DNA of 64,000 bases, taken from contig NC_052394.1 in NCBI RefSeq assembly GCF_009389715.1, positions 20,152,899-20,216,898 on the forward strand, read 5' to 3'. This document shows positions 1 to 12,049 of the stretch, piece after piece. Positions within the stretch are counted from its first letter, which is position 1. Every line of letters begins with the position of its first letter. The notes beneath the pieces were generated by a model. It saw only the letters and a list, made by a program, of their open reading frames with translations. It searched no databases and was not told the origin of the DNA. Source of the DNA: Phoenix dactylifera (taxonomy: Eukaryota; Streptophyta; Magnoliopsida; Arecales; Arecaceae). A program made the position numbers and the translations under genes.

Positions 1-1770
1 TAATTCTAGAGACTGAATGCTAAGATCAACTTATATCCGTGACAGGACTGTAATCAAAATCATGCCAACTACTATAACTGCTGGTGGGGCTGTATGCTAA
101 GCTACTATAATCCGTTGGCGAGAGCTGTATGCCAAGCTATTGTAATCTGTTCACGAGAACCGTATGCCAAGCTACTGTAACTCGCTAGTAGAATCGTACA
201 TAGCTATTTAAGAGCCCATAGTTATATTTCTTATGCCATATTTTCTTAAAACATATGTTCATATGTCATAAATAAATGAATAAATAAGTTGAAAGACATT
301 AAATGGCTTGATAGAGTTAAGAGTTCATAAATAAATCATTAATAGTGAAACAATTATGTAAGCAGTCGTTTCATAATAAAGATGCAAATTCCATAAATAT
401 GGAGTTCATAGTTCATAAACCAGTCATTAATATAGAAATATCAATAAAACCATACTTTTCATGACTGTACATGATTGCATAATATCATATGCTTGACCTT
501 AATTTAAGAAAACATAAAATCATCAATATCAAATATTCTTTTTATATTTCAAAAAGTTTTAAGCAACTGATAACTCAAAAACTACTAAGAAGTGTCAGAA
601 TTACTTATCTTTTGCGTTAAATCCTCAAAATTCACTAGACAAATCTGCTAAATTTATTTAAAGATATTAAAAGAAAAATTAATTCATATTCGATAACTGT
701 AATAGTATTAAAATAATAAGAAAAGGGGACGGTTGGTCAGGCATGCGGTAGCACCGGGTGCGTGATGTCTAATTGATTCGATCAATGAATCATGAAGCAC
801 GGACTCGATCAAGGCCAAGATCGTTTGGTAGGATTTATCTATAATGGGTTTCAAGATGCTCAATAGGGTCGGGATGATCGGTCTGATAGGCTATTCGGGC
901 CCCAAGGCAGCTTCGAGCCTCTTTGCAAAGGTCAACTTGGATCCATAACAAAAAAAGATAGAACTTTGAATTGGGATCCCTAGGTCCGCTTAGAGAGAGA
1001 AAGAGGAAAAAGAGAGAGAAATAAGAAAGAGAGCATCTTCATCTCTTCTAGAAGAGGAAAGGGAGGTTGGGATCATCAAGGACCATGCTGGGGGGCATGG
1101 CTAGTGGCCAGTGGCGGTGGACAACCACCAGCAGTAACTGGTTGGCAAGAAAATAAGGGGCAAATGGTCAAAAAGATGGGAGAACATGGAGTTTTCTTCC
1201 ATTTTTGTAGCCCTTGGTTGCTCACTGGCGGCGATGGCTTCGTCGGAAAGGGTCATAGAGAGGGTGGGGGACTTGGCCAGAGGTTCGGCATCAAGAGGCG
1301 GTGGCATCGGTAGCTAGAAAAAGGAAAGAAGGGCCGAAAAAAATAGGAGAAGCAGAACAAGGAATTTTTCGGTCAATTTTCAGCCAATTTCTTGGCCGGT
1401 GTCAGTGGTTTAAGGCTGTGAGAAGAAGAGAAAACAAAGAGGAGGAAGGCCGAAGCCTTGCCTTGGCTCCGCAACCTCTCCGACCCCAATTTCCAGTGGG
1501 CACAGTGACAGATTCTCCGAGATTTTGAAGGGAGAAAAGAGGGAGAAAGAAGAGAATGAGGGTTGTTGCTCAATGGTGGAGGGTCATAGAGGGGAGGGGT
1601 TTTCTTTTTATAGAGGAGACCTAGGGTTCCAGCGGCCTTAGGTCTCCGATTTGTGCTCGGAATCCCCGATGGGAGTCTACTGTTGCATGTCACGTGCGAA
1701 GCATGCAAAGGGCCTGCGATAGGCCAAGCCCAATCAGGCCTAGTGGACCAAGCTCAGGCGGGCCTTCACA
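1..1770 (-). repeat. Repeat family R, copy 1: degraded LTR-like sequence, cut by the window edge
   Basis: This sequence shares long collinear similarity with 27910-30124 and, inverted, with 17365-18625. Examples are the block near 600-720 against 28980-29080 and the block near 780-950 against 29130-29310. The right end reads GGGCCTTCACA, so on the minus strand the element begins TGTGAAGGCCC, comparable to TGTAAGGCCC in copy 2. A TATA-like motif lies on the minus strand near 1600-1617. The TG...CA style ends, a length of about 2 kb and an internal promoter suggest a solo LTR, probably Ty3/gypsy, but no internal coding domain is visible. It is old and diverged. Positions 61-195 hold three to four diverged units of about 36 bp in tandem. 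Confidence 0.6.
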
Positions 1771-2683
1771 TGGGATTGCAGAAGAAATTGCTGAAGCTGT
1801 TTGTCATGGCTTTAATATAAAGAGATGGGTTAGAGCATATGCCAGCCCTCTTTTAAGGGATTTGCAGAAAAGTATAGGAAAGAGTGAAGAAGAAAAAGAA
1901 TTAACTGACAAGATTCTTGGTGGTTTAGATTTGGGGAGGGTGGGGGGCAAGAGTTTGGCCTTTTTATTTAATGTAGGTGCACAAATAACATGAAAGTCCA
2001 AAGATAATTATTTTTGTATATTTTATGAAAATATTATTTGAATTTAGTGGTCCAAATATCGCCTAAACTGAATTATCTTTAGTTGTATTAAACTAGTACC
2101 GGTCAGTTTTCTTGATTTCTTAATATTCTATTTTTGCTTTAATTGTTCTTGCAGTGGTGCATATTATCATTAATAGTGTTTCATGGATGGCAAGGCTCTA
2201 ATGTATCTTGTTTTTATATACATTCAAGTTTATTGTCTGATATTCTTATAGAATTAGTGATCTTCAGTTTCATGCTATTATTGTCTGTTGGAAAGCTTTA
2301 TTAAATAAGTATCACTGTAATAATGACAATTATTTGATATTTTAAATATTAATTTACTGCAGGTTATTCGGTCGATTGCTTATCAAGATTAGAGTTGGTG
2401 CTGTTCCTAGGACAGAATTTCAGGCATCTTACTTGAGTACAGAATTCTGTCATACCTATTAATGCTTAACTCTGTGTTCATCTGTGGCGTATCCTTCCAA
2501 AGACCCAGAAAATTCATAAAAAAATAGTGAATCCTAGCATTTATGCCCTTGAGTGACTTCAGAAAGAGACTATAGTAGGGTGAATTTCCATTAAGTAGTT
2601 AATCATCAACTACTTCTAGTCACAGCTGCCTAAGAGACCTGAACTGGAGTATCCATTGAAGTTTGCTTAAACTATACAAGAGA
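1771..2683 (+). other. 5' leader and probable leader intron of the first PLAC8 gene
   Basis: No coding region is seen here. A pyrimidine-rich acceptor ends at the CAG near 2361, followed by a short leader to the ATG at 2684. The paralogues at 7732 and 15489 have the same layout, with an intron acceptor shortly upstream of the ATG. The matching first leader exon and promoter could not be identified; copy 1 of repeat R may lie inside the leader intron or may have displaced the original promoter. Confidence 0.4.
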
Positions 2684-4402
2684 ATGGTTTCAAATGGTAA
2701 TGGAAAATCCACGAATGAAATCCAGGAAGAAGTAGGATCAACCATGCCACCAAATGGTTATGGAACCAAGGATCAGATACCTCTTTATATCCAAACTTCT
2801 CAGATGGGACTTCTGGATGAGAATAAGCACCACAATAAATTTCTGAATACATTAAAAGCTATTCCTTCTAAATCCAGATTTAAAAAATTTGGGCCTTCCC
2901 CTTCAGCCAAATTCCGGCAGCTTGCAGCAGAACGAGATGAGATCTCACGATCAGTTCATTCTGCTGATGAAAGTTCTTCGAGACACTTCCATGTGCCCTT
3001 TGTCCGGAAAGTCAATTGGACTTATCTGTGGGGACTGTGTAAGGAATGGATCAAAGAACCCATGAACATGGCTCTTCTTGTTTGGATTGCTTGTGTTGCC
3101 ATCTCTGGTGCTATCTTGTTCCTTGTCATGACTGGCATGTTAAATGGTGTTTTAACAAGGAAATCCGAGCGAGACACTTGGTTTGAAGTTAATAACCAAA
3201 TTCTCAATGCTCTGTTCACTCTCATGTGCCTCTACCAACACCCAAAACGATTCCACCATCTTGTGCTTTTATGCAGATGGGAACCCAAAGACATTCTAAG
3301 GCTTAGAAAGATATACTGCAAAAATGGGACCTACAAGCCTCATGAATGGATGCATATGATGGTCGTGGTGATTCTCCTCCATTTGAATTGCTTTGCTCAG
3401 TATGCTTTATGTGGGCTTAATTTAGGATACCCCCGATCAAAGCGACCTGCGATTGGAGTCGGCCTTTGCATAGCTGTTGCAATTGTTGCCCCAGCTTTAG
3501 CCAGTGTATATAATATTCTTAGCCCTCTTGGTAGAGAATACAAGATTGAAATGGATAGTGAAGCACAAGTTGAGATCATCTCTACTGATGATAGCAGACC
3601 AGCAGCTCTCCGGATCAAGTCTCTTGAAAAGAAATATTCATTTATTGCAAGAGAAGACCACGGGGCTCCAGAGAGTAGACCAGAATGGATAGGGGGGTTA
3701 TTCGATTTCTGGAATGATATTTCTCTAGCCTACCTTTCAGTCTTCTGCAGCTTCTGTGTTTTTGGGTGGAACATGGAGAGGCTTGGGTTTGGTAACATGT
3801 ATGTTCACATCGTGACTTTTCTTCTATTCTGCACGGCTCCTTTCTTTATTTTTAACTTGGCAGCGGTCAATATTAATAATGATGCTATTCGAGAGGCATT
3901 GGGAATTGCTGGCATTTTACTTTGTCTTTTTGGCTTGCTGTATGGTGGCTTTTGGAGGATTCAGATGAGGAAGAAATTTCACCTTCCTGGAAACACCTTT
4001 TGCTGTGGTCATCCCTCAGCGACTGATTGTTTTCAGTGGCTTTGCTGTTGCTCATGTTCTCTTGCTCAGGAGGTGAGGACAGCAGACTATTATGATGTTG
4101 TGGAAGATAAGCTTTGTATGAAGCAAACCAGTGATGATAACCAGCTTGCATTGTCTCCTTTGCCCAATGAAGACGGGTTGCCTCTATTCAAATCCACCCC
4201 TAGTTCTCCTTACAGGGGAAATTCCAGTCCATCTCTTTTCAAGATGGAATACTCATCAAGTCCCGGCAGGTTTTCAGGTGGGCATACTCCAGACAGGCAT
4301 TTGCCTGCAGTAAAGGAGGGTTCATCTCTGGAAAAGGAAGATGATGAAATGAGACCACCTGTTCAAGATGTTATAGAAAAAGAAGATACTCGGGCACCAT
4401 AG
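2684..4402 (+). CDS. PLAC8/DUF2985 family multi-pass membrane protein (tandem copy 1)
   Basis: An intronless ORF of 572 aa. The start is the ATG at 2684 (MVSNGNGK), because the paralogue at 7732 begins MVSSGNED; the open frame upstream has no ATG. Hydrophobic segments lie near residues 127-152, 223-246, 256-276, 372-394 and 404-424. A DUF2985-like core with the motif NNQILNALFTLMCLYQHP is at about 170-187. The C-terminal half (about 334-466) is a PLAC8 domain: FCSFCVFGWNMERLGFGNMY, then YGGFWRIQMRKKFHLPGN, a CC pair near 440 and a Cys cluster near 453-458 before AQEVRT. The tail (470-572) is Ser/Pro-rich and probably disordered. Relatives include Arabidopsis At4g23470-type proteins, whose molecular function is unsettled; some other PLAC8 proteins affect cell number or metal transport. 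It is the first of three same-strand copies. Family membership is confident, function is not. Confidence 0.9.
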   Translation: MVSNGNGKSTNEIQEEVGSTMPPNGYGTKDQIPLYIQTSQMGLLDENKHHNKFLNTLKAIPSKSRFKKFGPSPSAKFRQLAAERDEISRSVHSADESSSRHFHVPFVRKVNWTYLWGLCKEWIKEPMNMALLVWIACVAISGAILFLVMTGMLNGVLTRKSERDTWFEVNNQILNALFTLMCLYQHPKRFHHLVLLCRWEPKDILRLRKIYCKNGTYKPHEWMHMMVVVILLHLNCFAQYALCGLNLGYPRSKRPAIGVGLCIAVAIVAPALASVYNILSPLGREYKIEMDSEAQVEIISTDDSRPAALRIKSLEKKYSFIAREDHGAPESRPEWIGGLFDFWNDISLAYLSVFCSFCVFGWNMERLGFGNMYVHIVTFLLFCTAPFFIFNLAAVNINNDAIREALGIAGILLCLFGLLYGGFWRIQMRKKFHLPGNTFCCGHPSATDCFQWLCCCSCSLAQEVRTADYYDVVEDKLCMKQTSDDNQLALSPLPNEDGLPLFKSTPSSPYRGNSSPSLFKMEYSSSPGRFSGGHTPDRHLPAVKEGSSLEKEDDEMRPPVQDVIEKEDTRAP

Positions 4403-6596
4403 TTTGTGGAATAAGAGAATTGTAATTTTGAGTGTATTCTAGTCAAAACTGTTTTTGTTTCTGCAATTTCTTCTCACTGTATGGAATTTCTATATTGTGT
4501 TGCATGAAATGGAAGTGATCGAGTTTCAATATTTTGATCTATGTCTGCCCTTAGATGTTTTCACAGAAAATCACCTTCTTTCCTTGCATATTCAGAAGTT
4601 CAATGACATTTATTTGTCATTAGCTTATTTATTTCTCATTGCAAAATATGAACAAAATATAACTACTACTAAAGGTATTACATATCTAAGACCTAGCTGG
4701 TGTCTGATTTACCTTGCTTGGCTTCTTATTTACTCTCCTATCAAGTGTAATGCCTGATTAGTGCGATGAGATTAATATACTTTGTTTAAATTAGTTGCAG
4801 AAGAACTGTATGTACATTGTTACTTTTCCGGTTCTAACAGGTCTAAAACATATTGATCAGGATGGATCTCTCTTTCCATCATATTCAGTTTTAGCTAGTC
4901 TTGGGTCCGGGAGGGTGAAGCCAACAAAGTCAAACTACTTCTGATTGCTATAGGGTGGGATTTTGCTCATGTCGAGAATTGAGAGTGGAGTATTATCTGC
5001 TGCAAAAAGTCAGCAAAAATGGCAGATTTCAATTTGTTGTAGGTTCACATTTGTCTCTCATCATTTGAAACAGGTAGATGCTCGAATATGAAGCCACCTA
5101 GTTAGGAAGGACTACTGCGTAACATGTCTACATCGATCTCTCAAGTACTAAGTGATGAGGATAGCCCTCATTCCATGCTCCTTAAGCCATCTCTATGATT
5201 TCATCGTCACAGCGCTGAATGTTTTTTATACTGAAGAGATGGGAAAATTCGGTCATGTAAAAGAGATCCGGTCGCAGCGAAAATTTGAGCCTCCTCAAAT
5301 CAGAAATCCAAGGGGAAGCAGACAATTCAAACATAGTAGACCACCCACTCTTTCCAACCACATTCCCATTCTGACATGTAAAAAGGCCACTTGCTCCAAT
5401 ATTCAAGGCCTGTTCTGATGCAAAAGTCCATCAACTTGCTCCAACCAATCACCTGTTCCGATAAAGTATATGGAGTTTAAACTTACACTTCCTTTCAATT
5501 CTGTTTAAATCTTTTATTTCCCCGTAAGCATGTCATTGGATATGAAGGATAAGAATTGATGAGGTCTTTCAAGAAAACAATTAATGAGACTGTCCTAGCG
5601 ATATTAGTGGTTTAATTCGGCATTGTTTGGTTTAATGCGTCTTCCTGTCTTTTGTCAAGTGGAAGCAAAATGATGCATATCATTAAAAACAGAGGATTCT
5701 GCTGTTTGACGGCATTTCCGATGATTAGAAACTCCTCTTTATTCATCCATTATTCGCAGCCAGATCGACGGCAAATTGTGTCAAATGGGTGATCCCAGAA
5801 AAGCTTCTTGTTGTCAACTCTCTTCCCATCCAACATTTTGCTGTTTAATAGGACGTTTGGGGTACTTGGATCTAATATGTATCTTCTGTTGCTCGGTCAA
5901 GTTTGGGTACCCACCACGGTCCATTTCCTGCTCCACCGGAGTGGGGTCTTGGCGTGTTGGTCCAGGCCTGCAGTCGACCTCACCAAGTCTTCCCAAATAG
6001 AAGGATTCAATAACGAGAGAGGATGCGGAAGAGGGTGAGTCATAACGGTTTCCAAAGCCAGACTATTCCACAGTCAAATATGTCATACTGCTTGTTTGTC
6101 AAAAGCTATTTAGATGAGACGCTGGTCGTTTGTTACATATATCCTTCTCAAGCCCGAGTCCCAAACTCCCAATCAAATAATATTGACTGGAAAGTTGCAA
6201 TTTCTAATAGCCTGATGGTCTTCGACTTACAAAAAAGATTACTCTTTCCTTCTTCTGATTAGCTGAATTTTTTTATTCGTGGCTGGAGAAACTCTCATGT
6301 TGAGGGTACAACACCTAAAAATGAAAGGAGGGTCCTATTCCAAGAATAAATTTATTCTATTCCTCCATTGAAATAATTATTCCAGAAATAAGTAGGCCCG
6401 GTGGGAATAAGCATTCTTGCGGCTGAACTCAATAGGGAGGGCAATGCCGTAACTTCGGTGAGACATGACTGGACTCTCTTCGTTTGACCCAAAGAAGTTT
6501 GAACGTCTGGTGGCGAGCTGACCGTTTCCACCCGCCCTTTTGCTTATGATATCCCTTTCGGCCAGTTCATTTTGATGTCTAATTTAATTTCCTCTT
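4403..6596. other. 3' UTR of PLAC8 copy 1 and intergenic spacer
   Basis: The first few hundred bases are AT-rich and probably the 3' UTR. The rest has no ORF with recognisable similarity, no RNA gene and no clear element. Short AT-rich inverted stretches near 6330-6400 may be remnants of small transposons, but no boundaries could be set. Confidence 0.4.
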
Positions 6597-6597
6597 C

Positions 6598-6610
6598 TAT
6601 ATATGTATAT
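6598..6610 (+). promoter_or_regulatory. Probable TATA box of PLAC8 copy 2
   Basis: CTATATATGTATA lies about 190 bp upstream of a good splice donor (CAGAG|GTAATT at 6799), which begins an intron in the 5' leader. The same order of TATA box, short leader exon and intron is found upstream of copy 3. Transcription would start near 6630-6640. This is inferred from sequence only. Confidence 0.5.
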
Positions 6611-6798
6611 TAAGAAAAAAAATAAGGCTTTCACATGTTTGTGGTACAACTAAATGGAAACTTCTTCCAATATGAACGAGGGAGCCATGCTTGTTCTCTT
6701 CCGGGCAAGCCCTTTCTGACGGGAAGCAGGAAGAGCTCTGGTGCGGACTTCCCAGATTCTTTCGATCGACCGGCATATCATCTCTCACCATCGCAGAG

Positions 6799-7555
6799 GT
6801 AATTCTTGCTCTTCGATTATATTTAGGAAGCTGGATTTGTTTATTTCTAGTAGATCATAAATATGAAGATCTGAAGGTTTTGGCATGACAGGTTTGGATA
6901 ATAGAATTTTTGTTTCGTAAGATTGGGTTTTGAGTTTTTGTGAATTTGGCATGTTGCTGAACTCGGTAGGATCTGCTGAACTCGGTTTCTCTTATTGTAG
7001 AAAATTTCAATCGAAATGATTATATTTTGATCATCTGGTTTGTTGTTTCATGCTATATTTATCAGCTACAATGGGATTATTACAAGTTATATTTTCTCGA
7101 TGCCTTGAAAGCAGTTTTTGTGTCAATTGATGGATATTTGTTGTCATTTTTTATGTGAATCCCATGTTGGATATCTCAAGTTAGTGATGGTATTAAGGGC
7201 TTCCTTCAGCAACTTGGCATTGGTTTCTGGCATATGGCAACAAGTGATCACTAGAACTTTCGAACTCTTTGAATCATAGTTTGGTGAATACTTTGCTAGG
7301 ATGGGGAAAGGATAAGGTGTTTGTGTTTTCTGATAATGTGCTTTAAAGTTTGCAACTTATGATTTGCCCTTTTATTTCCCCTAGAAAAAGAAGAAACAAA
7401 CAGTTTTCTGGGTAGATGAAGTTCTTCAGATTCTGATTGTATGCCAGTATTAATATAGCTTTTCAGATATAAACACCAAAGTTAACATGCTCAGGACTAT
7501 TTCTGCTCAAAAAACATGGCTAGAATTATTCATCATCTTTGGGATTTCGATGCAG
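6799..7555 (+). other. 5' leader intron of PLAC8 copy 2
   Basis: The donor GTAATTC follows GCAGAG, and the acceptor TTTCGATGCAG ends at 7555. The second leader exon (7556-7731) runs to the ATG. The intron is 757 bp and T-rich. An equivalent leader intron in copy 3 supports it as an ancestral feature of the cluster; leader introns often raise expression in plants. Confidence 0.6.
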
Positions 7556-7731
7556 GAAATTTGGTTTTGGTCCTGAAAATTTTGGTGCCGCCAGCCAGCA
7601 TCATATTTGCAAGAAGTTTTGTCCAAATTTCTGGCATCCTCTTGAGAAAGTTGACATTCTATCCATCAAGAAGGATTTGGCAAAGAGTGGTCCACTGAAT
7701 TCCTCATTCTTCAAATTATTAGCGTAAAACA

Positions 7732-9474
7732 ATGGTTTCTAGTGGCAACGAGGATAGCACAGAAGAAGTCCATGATGGATTAGAATCTGGAACAGCACCA
7801 AGACTCCCCAAGCTAAGGGAATACCGCATTAGGATCCCATCACTTGATGCAGGACCACTGGATGAGGGAACACGCAGCAGGAGGCTTCTGGACTTTCTGA
7901 AAGCTCGTCCCTCCGTCGAGTGGTTTAAGAATCTCAAATTCTACTCCCCCTTCGCAATTTTCCGGCGAGCTGTAAATAAAAGAGAAGAAATCTCAATTTC
8001 AATTCCTTCTCCAGTTGGCAACCGACGCCGTTTCTATATCCACTTCATCAGGAAGATCAACTGGGCTTCTCTCATTCATATCTGCAAGGAATGGTTGAAG
8101 AATCCACTGAATGTTGCTCTTCTTCTCTGGTTTCTCTGTGTTGCTGTCTCTGGTTGCATGCTGGGTTTGCTCCTGCTTGGGCTCTTGAACAAGGCCTTCC
8201 CTACAACATCATCTAGAAATCATTGGATTGAGATCAACAACCAAGTCCTTAACGCACTCTTCACACTCATGAGTATTTACCAGCATCCGAATCTCTTCCA
8301 TCACTTCTTTCTACTCTGCCGATGGAGATCAGAAGACATCATTGAGCTCAGAAAGATATACTGCAAGAATGGAGCTTACCGGCCTAAAGAATGGGCTCAT
8401 ATGATGGTTGTTGTGGTCCTCCTCCATATCACTTGTTTTTCGCAGTACACCTTGTGCGGTCTCTACTGGGGATACTCCAGAAAGCAGCGACCTGAGTTTG
8501 CCGAGAACTTCTTCTTTGCTTTGGGGATTGCTGCACCAGTCTTTGCTGGTCTGTACACAATTTACAGTCCTCTTGGGAGGGAATACAATTCTGAATCCGA
8601 GTCTGATGAAGAGTCCCAGGCTAAGGTTTCTGGTGCTGATCCTAACCAATCTAATAAGGTTGGTCTTAGGCTATACGAAAGGAGAATAGTGATAAGTCAA
8701 CCAGAATGGGTCGGCGGGCTGTTCGATTGCGGCGACGACGTTACCGTCGGCTACCTCTCTTTCTTCTGCACCTTCTGTGTCTTTGGATGGAACATGGAAA
8801 GGCTTGGGTTTGGGAACATGTATACTCACATCTTTACTTTCCTTCTGCTGTGTGTAGCTCCCTTCTGGATTTTTAGCATCTCTGCCCTCAACATTCACGA
8901 TATTGTAATTGGCGATACGGTGGGGATTGCAGGGATACTTCTATGCGCGTTTGGTCTGATCTATGGTGGTTATTGGAGAATCCAGATGAGGAAGAAATTC
9001 AAATTTCCAGGTAATACCTTGTGCTGTGGCTCTGCTTCGATGACTGATTACATGCAGTGGATGTTCTGCTGGGCTTGTTCCCTGGCTCAGGAGGTGCGAA
9101 CTGGGAACTTCTATGAGATCGAGGATGACAGCCTCTACAGGAAGCTTTTGGATGCTGATGAAGAAAGCCGGTCTCATGATGGTGGATCGAGCCCAGAGAT
9201 TGCATCCGATTGTAGCTCCCCTCTTCCAACCTCTTGTACAGCTGAGTCACCAACTTCTACTACGAGAAGAGGAGTGGAATGTAGCAGTCCAGATGATCAG
9301 TCATTTGGAAGAAGGCAAGAGAGCTCTTTGTTGACTCTTCATGATGTAATGACTCCGCCTGTTCAGCCATTGATGGAGTCTCAATACAGAGCTAGCGATG
9401 ATGATGCAACCACACCATCACCGGCTTCACCATCCATATTACGTACAGAAGATAAAACACCGCCTCCAATTTAA
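7732..9474 (+). CDS. PLAC8/DUF2985 family multi-pass membrane protein (tandem copy 2)
   Basis: An intronless ORF of 580 aa beginning MVSSGNEDST. The layout matches copy 1: a conserved basic stretch near 100-112 (YIHFIRKINW), first membrane segment about 126-152, motif NNQVLNALFTLMSIYQHP at 169-186, membrane segments near 223-246 and 256-277, then a PLAC8 domain from about 324 to 457. The domain has FCTFCVFGWNMERLGFGNMY, YGGYWRIQMRKKFKFPGN, CCG at 431-433 and the FCWACSLAQEVRT motif. An acidic Glu/Asp/Ser stretch at about 287-296 is shared with copy 3 but not copy 1, so copies 2 and 3 look like closer sisters. The tail is Ser/Thr/Pro-rich. The aromatic residue after DC is replaced (DCGDD against DCWDD in copy 3). 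Probably an integral membrane protein; substrate or partner unknown. Confidence 0.9.
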   Translation: MVSSGNEDSTEEVHDGLESGTAPRLPKLREYRIRIPSLDAGPLDEGTRSRRLLDFLKARPSVEWFKNLKFYSPFAIFRRAVNKREEISISIPSPVGNRRRFYIHFIRKINWASLIHICKEWLKNPLNVALLLWFLCVAVSGCMLGLLLLGLLNKAFPTTSSRNHWIEINNQVLNALFTLMSIYQHPNLFHHFFLLCRWRSEDIIELRKIYCKNGAYRPKEWAHMMVVVVLLHITCFSQYTLCGLYWGYSRKQRPEFAENFFFALGIAAPVFAGLYTIYSPLGREYNSESESDEESQAKVSGADPNQSNKVGLRLYERRIVISQPEWVGGLFDCGDDVTVGYLSFFCTFCVFGWNMERLGFGNMYTHIFTFLLLCVAPFWIFSISALNIHDIVIGDTVGIAGILLCAFGLIYGGYWRIQMRKKFKFPGNTLCCGSASMTDYMQWMFCWACSLAQEVRTGNFYEIEDDSLYRKLLDADEESRSHDGGSSPEIASDCSSPLPTSCTAESPTSTTRRGVECSSPDDQSFGRRQESSLLTLHDVMTPPVQPLMESQYRASDDDATTPSPASPSILRTEDKTPPPI

Positions 9475-9497
9475 AATGTGAAGTTTTATGAGTTTGT

Positions 9498-9547
9498 AAA
9501 GATTGTGCAACGTTTGTACCAAAAAAAAAAAAAGATTGTGCAACGTT
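9498..9547 (+). mobile_element. Micro-insert with poly(A) tail and 17-bp target duplication
   Basis: AAAGATTGTGCAACGTT at 9498-9514 is repeated exactly at 9531-9547. Between them lies only TGTACC plus a run of A. A tail of A and a perfect 17-bp direct repeat starting with A are the marks of target-primed reverse transcription by an L1-type LINE, here truncated almost to the tail. It lies in the 3' UTR region of PLAC8 copy 2. Confidence 0.6.
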
Positions 9548-12049
9548 GCTTTACCATAACTTGTTCAGCAGTGTGCACAGAGAACACTGCTCTTATTCAT
9601 CAGAGCAAGTTGTTTCAATTTTTAATGAAAATTCATTCATGATATCTTAATGACAAAAAGGATGGCTTGGTATACGAGGCTCGAAGATTTGGAGAGGGTC
9701 GGATGTGCATAGCCTTTCTATTTCTGTGTTCGGAACCTATGACATCTAGATCATAGTGAAACAACCCTGCAATGCTGCACTCATGAATTACCATACTATT
9801 AATGTATTACCATATTATTACTATTCATGAATTTCTAAATTAAGGATTCTATACTCATAAAAGGGTTTTTATTTTTTGTTGAATTTATATATGGAAGAAG
9901 GCAATGGCTTTTGAAAGATGGATTTACAATCGTATAAGCTTGAAATTATTTATTCTTGAAGAATATATAACTAAATTTCTATAAAATAAGAATGAAAAAA
10001 AAAGATTTTAGATACAACCACTAATTAAATGGAAACAATTGTTAGGAACAAAGCAACATTTTGTCCAAGATGCGGATTTTTAATAATAATATTCAAAAAA
10101 TAACTTTTTTTAAAAAAAAATAGGTGGATTGAACTCTAAGCCTCCAACAATATTGCAGGTATGTGCGAGTCAAACATAAGGTTAACACTTAATATTTTCA
10201 TTCAGAGATATTCTAGATCAAAACCTTCCTATTATTTTTGCGCCTTGTTGATGCATCAGACCACATGAGATCAGCTCACTTTAGGATACAAAATTTTAAT
10301 ATATACCCTAAATTAGCCTTAATCAAGTCGTATTGTTTCATTGTGTACTGAAGGGGTCTCTGATCATACATGAATCTTTCATTGATCAAGTTGTTAAAAC
10401 TCCATTAATAAAAATGAAAAAAGAGACAGCATTTAGAAACATAAAACAGGACTAGGATCACCAAGCATATATTTTGATCTTAATACTGTTTTCCTCTTTT
10501 TGAACAGAAAATAGAGAGAAAAAGCTTAGACCATCTTGCATTAAAAAGAAATATGAGTCTAGACTATCAATTGTTTTCAAGATATTTTACAATTATTCAT
10601 GATAGGCATAAATTAGTGGTCACTGTTATTGCTTCCACCTATGTGCTTTATATTGGCTTTCAGTACTATAGTTGTATATAGACAAATCAATAATTTTACA
10701 AATATTCATGGATGCCACATGTAAATATTTTTAGTGAAATTTTTTAATACATGATTGGAGTTAATTGCGTTGCCCCTCAAGCTTGGGCCTATGGTGAATG
10801 GAAGCTGACTACTGCAAAGATTCAAAATTTCGCAGCCTTCTGAATTGTCCACCCTTTCACTGGCCTCTCAAGTTTATGGAAGGGTAGGGTATAACTCTGA
10901 TATAACATAGTCTGGAGGTGGCCTGCAAGTCTCCTAGATTTCTGTTCGCTTACTCAACCCTTTAGATTCACCAATAACAAGTCTAAGTCCTCTTCTGCAG
11001 CCTAGCTTTAAGGGTCCAAAGGTGGACCAATCAGAGGGTCATATTGTGATTATAGACCATGCATGGTGCTCGGTCAATGGTAAATGATGCGGCGATATTG
11101 TTAATTTTCAGGAGGCTCATCGGATGCTAATTGGTCTAGACTAGTAGGATCACTTATATCATCAAATCGGCGCATCAGCACGGTAATTAGTGGTCTCACT
11201 ATTGTGACCATGGTTGATTCTTGCATTGCATCATTAATCTGAGTTGACTACGCCATTTGGCCAGGTCAACTGGTCAAAGGCACATTGCTAACCGACCGAT
11301 GAATGGCATATGGCCCAAAGTTAGATTGATGAATCAATTTTATCCGGTAGCAATTGGTCGTCTTGCCATGGTTACCATGATTATTTCATAAGTTGCACCT
11401 TAAAACCAAGTTAAATGCTCCACTAGGCCAGGTCAAGGGTGCGTCATTGGCCTACCAATAAATGTGACATGTATGGCCCAGAGTCAGGTTAGCCAAAATG
11501 ACCTAAATTAAGTTCAGATAGACTTTGGGGTGATGGTAGGCCCCAATTGGGCTGGACGGTTATCTAATTAGATTTCTTGGCTCAATTTGATACTGATTTT
11601 GGAAAGTCCACGGGAAATCGCCCAATATTGGACCGGTTCCATCTTCTTTTATTGGTAATGACCAGTTCCATGTAATGGCCGGAAAATTGTCCTTCAATTG
11701 ACCAAGAAGAGCTCGCCAGCTGGTCAGCGTGAATGTAGTCATGTTTGGACTCGTGTGGGCAGGCTTTGCGGCCAAATATTTTTCTAGTTCTCCATGAAGT
11801 TCATTTGATGTAAAGAGGATAGATCCTATATATTGGCAAGAAAATGTTATAGATTAGTAGTGTGTGGTTTGATTTAGTAAGATGATATATGATATGAAAC
11901 TAGCATATATAATCTGCAATAGATACGCTTCTGTAATTTTTTTAACTATTTTTGAAATACAATATTGTAACAAACTATTTTTTATTAAAAAATAATAATG
12001 TAACAAACTATTAATATCCGTGAAGGGTGGGTATATTTTTGTCTCCTTT
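9548..12049. other. Intergenic DNA with diverged direct repeats near 11185-11520
   Basis: No gene is recognised. Around 11190 and 11356, two segments of about 165 bp share scattered blocks (a TGGTC...CCATGGTT block, a GGCCAGGTCAA block, an ATGGCCCA block), indicating an old tandem duplication. The rest is AT-rich sequence without supported features. Confidence 0.35.

Noticed and set aside
2663-2683. Extending PLAC8 copy 1 upstream to the first codon of the open frame
   Set aside because: The upstream frame opens with TTG, not ATG, and the paralogues begin at the position of the ATG at 2684.
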